A stretch of 64,000 nucleotides of DNA from Streptomyces sp. NBC_00459 (GTDB taxonomy: Bacteria; Actinomycetota; Actinomycetes; Streptomycetales; Streptomycetaceae). A model generated the notes under the pieces. It ran no database searches. It was not told the origin of the DNA and worked only from the letters and a program-made list of their open reading frames with translations. Both the position numbers and the translations under genes were made by a program. The stretch spans positions 3,534,001 through 3,598,000 of the forward strand of contig NZ_CP107903.1 in NCBI RefSeq assembly GCF_036013955.1, in the 5' to 3' direction. Positions 40,502-50,159 of this stretch are shown piece after piece (the first letter of the stretch is position 1; each line of letters begins with the position of its first letter).

Positions 40502-41410
40502 GTGACGACGACCTTGACGAAACCCCCCGCCGACGCCGTGCCCGAGCCCTCAAAGCGCTCCCGGCTGCCCAAGTCGGCGCGTGCCGGCGGGACTCTGCAC
40601 GCCGGGCCCATCGCGTACATCATCCTCGCGCTGTTCACCATCGGCTCGCTGTTCCCACTGGTGTGGACCGCGATCGCCGCCTCGCGCGACAACAACCGGC
40701 TGGCGCAGACACCGCCGCCGTTCTGGTTCGGCTCGAACCTGTTCAACAACCTGGAGATCGCCTGGAAGGACGCCAACCTGGGCGAGGCGTTCTTCAACAC
40801 CACGTTCGTGGCGGGGGTTTCGGCGGCCACCGTCGTCATCCTGTCGACGATCGCCGGGTTCGCCTTCGCCAAACTGCGGTTCCGCGGCCGGGGCGCGCTG
40901 ATGCTGCTCGTCATCGGCACGATGATGGTGCCGCCGCAGCTGAGCGTGATCCCGCTGTACATGATGGTCGCCAAGCTCGACTGGACCGACCAGCTCCAGG
41001 CAGTGATCCTGCCGTCGCTGGTGAGCGCGTTCGGTGTGTTCTTCATGCGCCAGTACCTGATCCAGGCGCTGCCGGACGAGATCATCGAGGCGGCACGGGT
41101 GGACGGCGCGAGCAGTTGGCGCGTGGTGTGGCACATCGTGTTCCCGGCGGCCCGGCCCGCGATGGCGGTCCTGGGCATGCTGACGTTCGTACAGACCTGG
41201 AACGACTTCCTGTGGCCGTTCCTCGTCCTCACCCAGACCGGCAACCCGACCGTGCAGGTCGCGGTGGCGGGCCTGGGCCGCGGCTACACGCCCGACCAGT
41301 CGCTGATCATGGCGGGCGCGCTGCTCGGCACGCTGCCGCTGCTGATCGTCTTCGCGATCTTCGGCAAGCAGATCGTGGGCGGGATCATGCAGGGCGCCGT
41401 CAAGGGCTGA
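40502..41410 (+). CDS. cebG: Cello-oligosaccharide ABC permease CebG
   Basis: A 302-residue MalG-type permease starting at GTG 40502 with AGGAG 6 bases upstream. Six helices are visible, for example IAYIILALFTIGSLFPLVWT and VAGVSAATVVILSTIAGFAF (type order). The EAA motif reads IIEAARVDGASSWRVVWHIV near 200. It ends LLIVFAIFGKQIVGGIMQGA. It forms the membrane channel with CebF. It is followed by 194 bases with tandem repeats and then bglC. Confidence 0.95.
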   Translation: MTTTLTKPPADAVPEPSKRSRLPKSARAGGTLHAGPIAYIILALFTIGSLFPLVWTAIAASRDNNRLAQTPPPFWFGSNLFNNLEIAWKDANLGEAFFNTTFVAGVSAATVVILSTIAGFAFAKLRFRGRGALMLLVIGTMMVPPQLSVIPLYMMVAKLDWTDQLQAVILPSLVSAFGVFFMRQYLIQALPDEIIEAARVDGASSWRVVWHIVFPAARPAMAVLGMLTFVQTWNDFLWPFLVLTQTGNPTVQVAVAGLGRGYTPDQSLIMAGALLGTLPLLIVFAIFGKQIVGGIMQGAVKG

Positions 41411-41419
41411 GCCGCTGCC

Positions 41420-41483
41420 CCGCTCATGCGCTGCTCCGCTGATGCGCCGCCCCGTTGACGCGCCGACTCGCTGACGCGCACAA
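41420..41483 (+). repeat. Four imperfect 16-bp tandem units between cebG and bglC
   Basis: CCGCTCATGCGCTGCT, CCGCTGATGCGCCGCC, CCGTTGACGCGCCGAC and TCGCTGACGCGCACAA follow without gaps from 9 bases after the cebG stop. The unit length equals that at 3961-4008, although the sequence is different. Confidence 0.75.
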
Positions 41484-41591
41484 GGACTTCTCCACGGGAA
41501 CTTCTCTGGGGGCCGGGTCACCGCCGCCTCGGCCCCCTCGTACGTCCCCCCACTTCCCTTCCTCCTCACCCGTCGGCTCCACGACTTCCTA

Positions 41592-41604
41592 TGGGAGCGC
41601 TTCC

Positions 41605-41605
<1 letters not shown>
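41592..41605. promoter_or_regulatory. Second CebR box overlapping the bglC start codon
   Basis: TGGGAGCGCTTCCA differs from the perfect CebR palindrome at one position, and its last base is the A of the bglC ATG. Its site suggests direct repression of bglC independent of the cebEFG promoter. Confidence 0.85.
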
Positions 41606-43032
<1,427 letters not shown>

Positions 43033-43041
43033 GCGGTTCCC

Positions 43042-43095
43042 TGACGGGGCGCGGCACCTGACGGGGCGCGGCACCTGAGGGGGGTGCCGCGCCCC
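43042..43095 (+). terminator. bglC terminator with duplicated left arm
   Basis: A 17-bp unit TGACGGGGCGCGGCACC occurs twice in tandem (43042-43058, 43059-43075). The inverted partner GGTGCCGCGCCCC follows at 43083-43095, giving a perfect 13-bp stem with a 7-base loop. Either copy of the left arm could pair. Confidence 0.85.
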
Positions 43096-43164
43096 GGCGG
43101 TCGTGTGCGTTGTCGGGTGCGGGTGCGGGTGGGGGGCTGGTCGCGCCCACGCGGCGGAGCCGCA

Positions 43165-43270
43165 CATGTCACAGCCCCGCGCCCCTGAAGGGCAGGGGCT
43201 GCGCCCTCTGCCTTTCGGCCCGCAGGGCCGGGTCTTTCAGGGGCGCGGGGAACTGCGCGAGAAGCCCCAC
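43165..43270. repeat. Dispersed intergenic repeat, copy C (two inverted pieces)
   Basis: CAGCCCCGCGCCCCTGA around 43168-43184 faces TCAGGGGCGCGGGGAACTGC at 43237-43256, forming a large imperfect inverted repeat between convergent genes. The second piece contains the GCGGGGAACTGCGCG core and encodes the stop of the sensor kinase gene. Confidence 0.75.
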
Positions 43271-44655
43271 CGGGCGGCACCCGACAACGAACCCGGCCAG
43301 GGACCCCCCGCTCTGCGGTCCCGGTGGCCCCGCCGAACCGGCGCTCCGCCGTCCAGCTGGATCCAGATCCGTATCTCCGTCCCGCCGAGCACCGACGAGC
43401 CGATCCGTACGTCTCCGCCCGTCGACTCCGCGAGCCGGCGCACGATGTCCAGGCCGAGGCCGGTAGACCCCGCGCTGCCCGAGCCGCGCCCCCTGGCCAT
43501 GGCGGCCTCGGGATCGGCGATCCCTGGCCCCGCGTCCGACACCAGCACGATCACCGCGTCGTCGCCGTTGTGCACGTCGACCGCGAAGGCGGTGCCCTCC
43601 GGGGTGTGCCGGAACACGTTGCCGAGCAGGGCGTCGAGGGCGGCGGCCAGGTCGGCGCGGGCCACGGGTATGCGCACCGGCCGTTCCACACCGGCCACCC
43701 GCACCTTCCTCCCCTCGTCCTCCGCGAGCGCCGACCAGAAGGCCATCCGCTCGCGCACGACCTCGGCCGCGTCACAGCCGGCGCCCGGTCCGGGAGCCGT
43801 CGTCCGTGGCTTGGCCTCCCGGGCGGTACGGATGATCGTGTCGACCTCCTGCTCCAGCTGGGCGACCGCGGCCCGGGTCTGCTCGGCGGCCGGCCCGTCT
43901 CCGAGCGAGGCGGCGTTCAGCCGCAGCACGGTCAGTGGCGTACGCAGCCGGTGGGACAGATCGGCGGCCAACTCCCTTTCGTTTGCGAGCAGTTGTACGA
44001 CCTGGTCGGCCATCGAGTTGAACGCGACCGCCGCCAGGCGCAGTTCGGCCGGTCCTTCCTCGGGCACTCTGGCGCCCAGCTTCCCCTCCCCCAGTTCCTG
44101 CGCGCCCTCGACGAGGCGTCGGGCGGGCAGCACCATGCGTACGCCCAGCCGGTCGGCGACGGCGACCGAACCGACGACGAGGATCGCCCCGACGCCGGCG
44201 AGGACCGCCCAGGCGAGGCCGATGCCGTTGGTGACCTCGGCCTCGGGGACGTACACCTCGACGACGGCTATCTCGCCGGAGCCGATCGCGACGGGCTGAA
44301 GGAGGGTGGATCCACCGGACACCTCGGTGGTGGAGGCGCGCCCGAGCCTGCGGACCGCCTCGATGTCGGCGTCGGCGGCACGCTGGCGTCCGAGGTCGAC
44401 CGCGCTCGTACCGCCGCTCGCGGGGATGTGCACGGACAGGCCCGCGTCCGATCCGGCGGAGGCGACGACGCGTTCCAGCTGGTCGCGGTCGGTGGTGATG
44501 GAGAGGGCGGGGGCGACGGCCGCGGCCTCCCGTTCGGCGTTGGAGAAGGCGCGGTCGCGGGCCATCTCCCTGATGACCAGGCCGAGCGGCACGGCGAAGG
44601 CCACCACGACCATCGTCGTGACCGCCACGCACACCTTGACCAGCGCCCACCTCAT
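43237..44655 (-). CDS. Sensor histidine kinase
   Basis: A 472-residue two-helix sensor kinase. A first membrane helix (LVKVCVAVTTMVVVAFAVPL) is followed by an extracellular domain of about 125 residues, then a second helix IGLAWAVLAGVGAILVVGSV and a HAMP linker. The H-box ADLSHRLRTPLTVLRLNAAS carries the phosphorylated His. The ATPase domain has LLGNVFRHTPEGTAFAVDVH (N box), VSDAGPGIADPEAAM (G1) and GSAGSTGLGLDIVRRLAEST (G2). It starts at ATG 44655 with GAGGTGG upstream. The gene lies 10 bases after its response regulator, in one operon. Its last 25 residues (from about GGAPVRRGHRDRR) are encoded by repeat C and are probably not functional. The signal is unknown. Confidence 0.9.
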   Translation of the reverse strand: MRWALVKVCVAVTTMVVVAFAVPLGLVIREMARDRAFSNAEREAAAVAPALSITTDRDQLERVVASAGSDAGLSVHIPASGGTSAVDLGRQRAADADIEAVRRLGRASTTEVSGGSTLLQPVAIGSGEIAVVEVYVPEAEVTNGIGLAWAVLAGVGAILVVGSVAVADRLGVRMVLPARRLVEGAQELGEGKLGARVPEEGPAELRLAAVAFNSMADQVVQLLANERELAADLSHRLRTPLTVLRLNAASLGDGPAAEQTRAAVAQLEQEVDTIIRTAREAKPRTTAPGPGAGCDAAEVVRERMAFWSALAEDEGRKVRVAGVERPVRIPVARADLAAALDALLGNVFRHTPEGTAFAVDVHNGDDAVIVLVSDAGPGIADPEAAMARGRGSGSAGSTGLGLDIVRRLAESTGGDVRIGSSVLGGTEIRIWIQLDGGAPVRRGHRDRRAGGPWPGSLSGAARWGFSRSSPRP

Positions 44656-44665
44656 GGTGTCCACC

Positions 44666-45370
44666 TCACAGCGGCGGCTCCGCTCCGGGCGGCACCAACT
44701 TCACGCCGACGCCCCGCAGGGTGTGCAGATAGCGGGGTCGGGCCGCTGTCTCGCCCAGCTTCCGCCGCAACCACGACAGATGGACGTCGATGGTCTGGTC
44801 GTCGCCGTAGGACTGCTGCCACACCTCCGCGAGCAGTTCCCGGCGCGCGACGACGACACCGGGCCGACCGGCGAGGAAGGCGAGCAGGTCGAACTCGCGG
44901 CGGGTCAGGTCCAGCCGTACGCCGTCCAGTTCGGCCTGTCGGCGCAGTGGGTCGATGGCCAGTCCGCCGACGCGGAGGACCGTGGAGGGCGGGGTGTCCG
45001 CGGGTGCGGTGCGGGTCCGGCGCAGTACGGCGGCGATGCGGGCCGACAGGTGTTCGACCGAGAACGGTTTGGTGAGGTAGTCGTCCGCGCCCGCGTTCAG
45101 CAGCCGGACGATCTCCGTCTCCTCGTCGCGTGCGGTGGCGACGATCACGGGCACGTCCGTGATTCCGCGCAGCATCTTGAGGGCCTCGGACCCGTCGAGA
45201 TCGGGCAGACCGAGGTCCAGGATCACCACGTCGAAACGGAAGTGGGCGACCTCGCGCAGCGCCTCAAGGGCGGTGCCGACACTGCGCACGAGGTGCGCGG
45301 CATCGGTCAGATGCCGGATGAGGGCGGAGCGCACGAACTGGTCGTCCTCGACCACGAGCACACTTGCCAT
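44666..45370 (-). CDS. Two-component response regulator (OmpR/PhoB type)
   Basis: A 234-residue protein. The receiver domain (1-120) has the acidic pair VVEDD (about 7-10), phospho-acceptor D52 in VILDLGLPDLDG and Lys101 in LTKPFSVEHL. The winged-helix DNA-binding domain follows (about 135-230): LTRREFDLLAFLAGRPGVVV, IDVHLSWLRRKLGE and LHTLRGVGVKLVPPG. It starts at ATG 45370 without a clear ribosome site. It is transcribed first, with the kinase 10 bases downstream. No vancomycin, phosphate or envelope-stress genes are adjacent, so its regulon cannot be inferred. Confidence 0.92.
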   Translation of the reverse strand: MASVLVVEDDQFVRSALIRHLTDAAHLVRSVGTALEALREVAHFRFDVVILDLGLPDLDGSEALKMLRGITDVPVIVATARDEETEIVRLLNAGADDYLTKPFSVEHLSARIAAVLRRTRTAPADTPPSTVLRVGGLAIDPLRRQAELDGVRLDLTRREFDLLAFLAGRPGVVVARRELLAEVWQQSYGDDQTIDVHLSWLRRKLGETAARPRYLHTLRGVGVKLVPPGAEPPL

Positions 45371-45490
45371 GCGCCGCACCGTACGCCAATCCGACGAGTC
45401 GGGTCCGGCGCCTGTGGACAACTCCAGGACGATCGGGCCCGGACGGCGACAGGCGACACCGATGGGGCGCGTGAGGCAGTATGACCGGCG

Positions 45491-46018
45491 ATGCGCAGAG
45501 GCCTCGTACATCTTCTGGCGTGGACGCTGGCCACGGGCGCGGCGGCCACGATGACGTGGTGGGGTGTCCACACGGTGATGGCGGGAACGGCGTACGACCC
45601 GCCCCGCGCACTCCCCATCACGGTGGCCGACACGGCCGGGCAGCAGTCGCCGGCACCGGAACCAGAACCGAAGCCGCGCGCCACGACGGCGAGCCCGGAG
45701 CCCACCCGTCCGACCCCGACCCCGGATCCGTCGCCCACCCCGGCCCCGTCATCCACGTCGGCATCCACCCCGAGTACGGCCCCCTCGAACCCCCCGTCCA
45801 CGGTGAAGGCGTACGACACCGACGGCGGGCGGGCGGTCTTCGACCTCGGTTCGGACTACGCGACGCTCGTGTCGGCGACGCCCGGGGCGGGCTGGTCGAT
45901 GCAGGTGTGGAAGACGGAGACGTGGATCCGGGTGGAGTTCGGCGCCGGCGCGGACCGGGTGACGGTGTTCTGTACCTGGCACGACGGCCCGCCGCACGTA
46001 CAGGTCCTCAACTACTGA
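45491..46018 (+). CDS. Secreted or anchored protein with Pro/Thr/Ser-rich linker
   Basis: A 175-residue protein. The N-terminal hydrophobic segment GLVHLLAWTLATGAAATMTW (about 4-23) is a signal peptide or anchor. Next comes a long Pro/Glu/Thr/Ser linker at about 50-105 (PAPEPEPKPRATTASPEPTR and following). A compact C-terminal domain of about 65 residues (AVFDLGSDYATLVSATPGAG, WSMQVWKTETWIRVEFGAGA, VFCTWHDGPPHVQVLNY) completes it. The order resembles streptomycete cell-wall-associated proteins of unknown role. It starts at ATG 45491 and is divergent from the response regulator gene (120 bases), suggesting possible control by the two-component system. No enzymatic motif is seen. Confidence 0.7.
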   Translation: MRRGLVHLLAWTLATGAAATMTWWGVHTVMAGTAYDPPRALPITVADTAGQQSPAPEPEPKPRATTASPEPTRPTPTPDPSPTPAPSSTSASTPSTAPSNPPSTVKAYDTDGGRAVFDLGSDYATLVSATPGAGWSMQVWKTETWIRVEFGAGADRVTVFCTWHDGPPHVQVLNY

Positions 46019-46058
46019 GATCGCCGAGGCCGGCGAGACCACTGACCAGCCGCCGGGG

Positions 46059-46928
46059 TCAGCGGAACACCGACGGCGGTGGTGCCGGTGAGGCGACCGC
46101 CGCCGCGTCCATGACCGGTACGGCTCCGCCGGTGAAGTCCTTGAGGGCGCGGCCGTGTTCGAGGCGGGCGGGGTGCGGGTCGGAGGCGGTCCGGCGGGTC
46201 AGCTCGGCGATGGGCAGCGGATGCGCGGAGCCGACGAGCACCGCGTTGCCGAACCGTTTCCCCCGCAGCACGGTCGGGTCGGCGATCAGGGCCAGCTCGG
46301 GGAAGACCGCCCCCGCGGTGGCGATCTGGCCGCGGAGATGGGCGAGCGGCGGCCCGTCGGCGAGGTTGGCGGCGTAGCAGCCGGCGTCGTTCACGACCCT
46401 GCGCACGTCCGTCAGGAACTCGACCGATGTCAGATGGGCCGGGGTGCGCGCCCCGCTGAACACATCGGCGATGACGAGGTCGGCCCAGCCGTCGGGGACC
46501 TTGGCGAGTCCTTCGCGGGCGTCGGTGGAGCGCACCCGGATACGGGCGTTCGGGTCCAGGGGAAGCTCGCGGCGGACCAGTTGGACGAGGGCGGCGTCCC
46601 GTTCGACGGCCTGCTGGGTGGACCGGGGTCGGGTCGCGGCGACATACCGGGCGAGGGTGAGGGCGCCGCCGCCGAGGTGCACGACCTGCACGGGCTTGCC
46701 GGGCGGGGCGACGAGGTCGATCACATGGCCGAGGCGGCGCTGGTACTCGAACGAGAGGTACGCCGGGTCGTCGAGGTCGACGTGGGACTGCGGGGCGCCG
46801 TCGATGAGCAGTGTCCAGGCGCGCGCCCGGTCCCGGTCGGGGAGCAGCTCGGCGAGCCCGCCGTCGACCGTCTCGACGACGGCCTCGGAGGCCGGCTGTC
46901 CGCGCCGCGCGTTCTTGGACTTTCCCAT
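46059..46928 (-). CDS. Spermidine-synthase-like SAM-dependent protein
   Basis: A 289-residue Rossmann-fold protein. Residues 1-60 form a small lead-in (SHVDLDDPAYLSFEYQRRLG corresponds to the spermidine synthase YQ(E/D)R-like region). PVQVVHLGGGALTLARYVAA near 80-99 is the SAM-type glycine loop, VRSTDAREGLAKVPDGWADL the adenine/acidic loop, and LVIADVFSGARTPAHLTSVE the catalytic region. Decarboxylated-SAM polyamine synthases have an Asp in the DSPHADP-type position; here it is ADVFSGART, so polyamine transfer is doubtful and a methyltransferase-like role is possible. The ATG at 46928 directly abuts GGGGGA, an unusually short ribosome-site spacing. Confidence 0.75.
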   Translation of the reverse strand: MGKSKNARRGQPASEAVVETVDGGLAELLPDRDRARAWTLLIDGAPQSHVDLDDPAYLSFEYQRRLGHVIDLVAPPGKPVQVVHLGGGALTLARYVAATRPRSTQQAVERDAALVQLVRRELPLDPNARIRVRSTDAREGLAKVPDGWADLVIADVFSGARTPAHLTSVEFLTDVRRVVNDAGCYAANLADGPPLAHLRGQIATAGAVFPELALIADPTVLRGKRFGNAVLVGSAHPLPIAELTRRTASDPHPARLEHGRALKDFTGGAVPVMDAAAVASPAPPPSVFR

Positions 46929-46981
46929 TCCCCCATTATCGGGGTGGGCGAACCCTTGGGGCGTACGACGGTCGTGCCAGG

Positions 46982-47437
46982 TCAGCGACGGTTGTCTGCG
47001 GCCTCGATCAGCCGGGCGGCCTCGCCGAGGGCCGCGCGGAGCACCGCCGGATCGGTGGCCAGGTCCGCGTCTCCGGGCGGGAGCAGCCAGTCCGAGCCCT
47101 CGACCGGGGGTACAGGATCGGGGACCGCGAGGCTCAGACCACGCCCGTTGGTCTCCGTGCAGGTGCTGCCCGGGACGTCCCAGGCGGCGGCGGTGCCCGG
47201 CGGCACCAGGAAGCCCAGGGTGTCGCAGCCGTCGTCGTGCAGTACGGGGCCGACCGCGTCGCCGGCACCCCGGCGCAGGATGTCGACCGCCTCCAGCCCC
47301 TGCCGCGCCGGAACCGTCACCAGATCGCAGATGTGCGCTGCGTTTGACGCGGACGATGCGGGCAACGCGGGTGATGTGTGCGCTCCGAACTGCGCACAAG
47401 GATCGGCGCTCTGACTGATCTCCATCCCGGCCTCCAC
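46982..47437 (-). CDS. Conserved streptomycete hypothetical protein
   Basis: A 151-residue soluble protein starting at GTG 47437 behind an ideal AGGAGGGG site (7-base spacing). Its core, ICDLVTVPARQGLEAVDILR then GPVLHDDGCDTLGFLVPPGT and CTETNGRGLSLAVP, resembles a short family I associate with primase/polymerase-like N-terminal domains in Streptomyces. The similar LPCGTVFDVVNVP protein is at 56077. The relation is by eye only. The last 25 residues are helical (AVLRAALGEAARLIEAADNR). It lies 53 bases upstream of the spermidine-synthase-like gene in the same direction and is divergent from the HTH-TPR regulator. Function unknown. Confidence 0.65.
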   Translation of the reverse strand: MEAGMEISQSADPCAQFGAHTSPALPASSASNAAHICDLVTVPARQGLEAVDILRRGAGDAVGPVLHDDGCDTLGFLVPPGTAAAWDVPGSTCTETNGRGLSLAVPDPVPPVEGSDWLLPPGDADLATDPAVLRAALGEAARLIEAADNRR

Positions 47438-47722
47438 GACGGAACCCCTCCTGAAACGAACGGGTCGGGAGTTCGGGTGGCTCTCCCGGTCCACCGGGTT
47501 CAACGCGCCAGAGCGTCAACGGCTACGGCGCAAGACCGCTGCAAAGGATGGCAGTTCATGGCAGATCGTGGATGAGATATCCGGTTTGTAGCCAAACCCC
47601 GCATGGCGGGTCGTGCACACCGGGTACGTTCTTGCCCGCCGGAAACAGGACGTCCGATGGATAACTGTTCCAACTCGTCAGGAATCCGGCACGGTTCGAC
47701 GGTTCGCAGAGAGGGCCCGGCC

Positions 47723-49171
47723 ATGACGTCGTCAACAGTGACCTCGTCGCAGTCCCCCCGGCCGCCACGGCCGAACCTCGCCTTTCGGCAGTTGCGCGGA
47801 CAGCGCTCTCCGGGCGAGTTCGCCGCGGCGGTACGGCGGGCCGCCCGCGACATCGGGGAGCGGGTCAGCTGTGACGCGCGTTACGTCGGTCGGGTCGAGG
47901 CGGGTGAGATCCGCTGTCCCAACTACGCGTACGAGCGGGTGTTCCTGCACATGTTCCCCGGCCGGACACTGGCCGACCTGGGGTTCGCGCCCCGCTCGTC
48001 GGTACGCGGACGCGGGGCGCGCGAAACGGAGGACGCGCCCCCTTCGCACACCGCGGTCCCGACGTACGGCAGCGGTGAGACGCCGGGGGCGTACGAGCCG
48101 TATGAGATGCAGGACGCGCAGGACCCGTACGAAACGCACGACAACTACGAGGAGAGCGACGTGCTGCGTCGCGCATTCATGACGGGCGGTGCCACCGCGG
48201 CAGCCGTCTCCCTGAGCCCCTTCGGGTTCACGTATGAGGCTTCGGCCACGGACCGTCCCGTGCGCCGCGTCGGAGCCGGTGAGGCGGGGGCGCTGGAAGA
48301 GGCCGTCCGCCGCATCAGACTGCTCGACGACCGGCACGGCGCCGACGGCCTCTACCGGCGCGCGGCGGCACCGCTGCGGGCCGCCTACGAGCTGCTCGAC
48401 GCGGGCGTCGTACGGCAGACCATCGCGGACCGCCTGCACGCGGGCGCCGGTGAACTCGCCATCTCCGTGGGCTGGCTGGCGCACGACTCGGGCCGCTTCG
48501 ACGACGCGCGCTCGCACTACGCGGAGGCGCTGGCGACCGCCCGGGTGTCCGGGGACGCGGCCCTGGAGGCGCATGCCTTCTGCAACACCGCGTTCCTCGC
48601 ACGCGACTCGGGGCGCCCGCGCGAGGCGGTCAGAGCGGCGCAGGCCGCGCAACGCGTGGCCCGGCCCCTGGGTTCACCCCGGCTGATGTCGCTGCTCGCG
48701 CTGCGCGAGGCGGGCGGCTGGGCCGGCCTCGCCGACCGCGCCGGCTGCGAACAGGCGCTGGCACGGGCCCAGTCGCTGTACGAACGCGGCCCCTCGGAGG
48801 CCGACCCCGAGTGGATGAGCTTCTACGGCGAGGCCGAGCTGGAGGGCCTGGAGGCGCAGTGCTGGTCGACGCTGGGCGACTGGCCCCGCGCGGCCCGGCA
48901 CGCCCGCCGCGCGGCCCACCTCCAGAACCCGCACTTCACCAGGAACATCGCCCTCTACACGGCCGAACTCACCGATGACCTGGCCCGCGGCGGCCACCCG
49001 GACGAGGCGGCGGTGGCGGGCATGCGGGTACTGGATCTACTGGACGAGGTCCAGTCCTCCCGTATCCAGACGATGCTGGCGGCTACGGCGCGGGTGCTGT
49101 TGCCTCACCGGCGGGCTTCGGGGGTGTCCGCGTTCCTGGAGAGGCACGCGGGTCTGCCTCGAACGGCCTGA
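47723..49171 (+). CDS. HTH-TPR regulatory protein (NsdA/NsdB-like architecture)
   Basis: A 482-residue protein. The N-terminal part carries an XRE-like helix-turn-helix (PNLAFRQLRGQRSPGEFAAA, SCDARYVGRVEAGEIRCPNY, YERVFLHMFPG). A Tyr/Asp/Glu-rich linker leads to a hydrophobic MTGGATAAAVSLSPFGF segment at about 153-169 preceded by LRRAF. The rest is a tetratricopeptide superhelix (LAISVGWLAHDSGRFDDARS, HAFCNTAFLARDSGRPREAV, QCWSTLGDWPRAARHARRAA). The order HTH-linker-TPR recalls NsdA/NsdB-type negative regulators of antibiotic production in Streptomyces; that match is from memory. ATG 47723 follows AGAGAGGG; ATG 47657 is possible but sits in a poorly biased stretch. It is divergent from the 151-aa gene. 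Confidence 0.7.
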   Translation: MTSSTVTSSQSPRPPRPNLAFRQLRGQRSPGEFAAAVRRAARDIGERVSCDARYVGRVEAGEIRCPNYAYERVFLHMFPGRTLADLGFAPRSSVRGRGARETEDAPPSHTAVPTYGSGETPGAYEPYEMQDAQDPYETHDNYEESDVLRRAFMTGGATAAAVSLSPFGFTYEASATDRPVRRVGAGEAGALEEAVRRIRLLDDRHGADGLYRRAAAPLRAAYELLDAGVVRQTIADRLHAGAGELAISVGWLAHDSGRFDDARSHYAEALATARVSGDAALEAHAFCNTAFLARDSGRPREAVRAAQAAQRVARPLGSPRLMSLLALREAGGWAGLADRAGCEQALARAQSLYERGPSEADPEWMSFYGEAELEGLEAQCWSTLGDWPRAARHARRAAHLQNPHFTRNIALYTAELTDDLARGGHPDEAAVAGMRVLDLLDEVQSSRIQTMLAATARVLLPHRRASGVSAFLERHAGLPRTA

Positions 49172-49182
49172 GCCTTCGCTGC

Positions 49183-49232
49183 CGGCTGCGGGCCCGTGGG
49201 GGCTGGTCGCGCAGTTCCCCGCGCCCCTGAAA
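49183..49232. repeat. Dispersed intergenic repeat, copy D
   Basis: CTGCGGGCCCGTGGGGGCTG then GTCGCGCAGTTCCCCGCGCC follows the HTH-TPR gene by 12 bases. Same orientation as copy A. Confidence 0.8.
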
Positions 49233-49278
49233 GCCCACCTGACTGCGGGCACCCTGTACAGCGCCGGGCCGGGACTCG

Positions 49279-49875
49279 CTACCCGGCCAGGTGCCCCAGG
49301 TCGTTCCAGCTCTCGATGGCCGGCTCGTCGTAGGCCCATCCCAGGATCGACAGTGACGTCGGGTTCAGTCTGATCCGGGCCGCGAAGTCGATCGGCAGCC
49401 CCAGCCAGCGCGCCCCGATCGACCGCAGTATGTGGCCGTGCGCGAACACCAGCACGTCACGATCGGCCGACCGCGCCCACGCGACCACCTCGTCCGCGCG
49501 CGCGGTCACCGCTTCCAGGCTCTCGCCCCCCGGGACACCGTCCCGCCAGATCAGCCACCCCGGCCGCACGGCCTGGATCTGCGCCGGGGTCATTCCCTCG
49601 TACGTCCCGTAGTCCCACTCCATGAGCGTGTCCCACTCTGCCGCGCGGTCACCGAACCCGGCGATCTCGCACGTCTCACGCGCGCGTGCCAGCGGGCTCG
49701 TGCGCACCTCGACCCCGGCGAGCCCGTCGAAGGGCGCCCGGTGCAGCCGTTCCCCGAGCAGCTTGGCGCCGCGCCGCCCCTCGTCGAGGAGGGGTACGTC
49801 GGTCCTGCCGGTGTGCTTGCCGGACAGTGACCACTCCGTCTGTCCGTGCCGGGCCAGCAGGATGCGCGATGCCAT
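49279..49875 (-). CDS. Histidine phosphatase (phosphoglycerate mutase family)
   Basis: A 198-residue protein. RILLARHGQTEWSLSGKHTG near the start carries the phosphorylated His10 in the RHG motif. VRTSPLARARETCEI, MEWDYGTYEGMTPAQIQAV and VLVFAHGHILRSIGARWLGL (second catalytic His) follow, all typical of small broad-specificity phosphatases of this family rather than true glycolytic mutases, which are longer. It starts at ATG 49875 with GGAAGGGG 6 bases upstream. It is convergent with the HTH-TPR gene across repeat D. The substrate is unknown; sugar phosphate or nucleotide phosphates are typical. Confidence 0.85.
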   Translation of the reverse strand: MASRILLARHGQTEWSLSGKHTGRTDVPLLDEGRRGAKLLGERLHRAPFDGLAGVEVRTSPLARARETCEIAGFGDRAAEWDTLMEWDYGTYEGMTPAQIQAVRPGWLIWRDGVPGGESLEAVTARADEVVAWARSADRDVLVFAHGHILRSIGARWLGLPIDFAARIRLNPTSLSILGWAYDEPAIESWNDLGHLAG

Positions 49876-50159
49876 GAGGACCCCTTCCAGGGGGAGACGG
49901 TAAGTGTGGCAAATCAGGTGAGAGGCGAACGAAAGGGAACGACGAAGCGAACCAGGGGTACCGAATGGTGGAAAAGCAAGGCGGAACCCCTCCATCATCG
50001 CGCACGCTGTCCGAGGGCAACCGGGGGGTCGATCTTTGCGTCTTGTGTGACGGGGGCGTCTTATGAGGCGTTCGCGTACACCGTAAAATCGGACGAACCG
50101 CAGGCCACCGACGACCGGAGGCGCAGCTCAACGGGACACAGAGTGGGAGAGACGATCGG

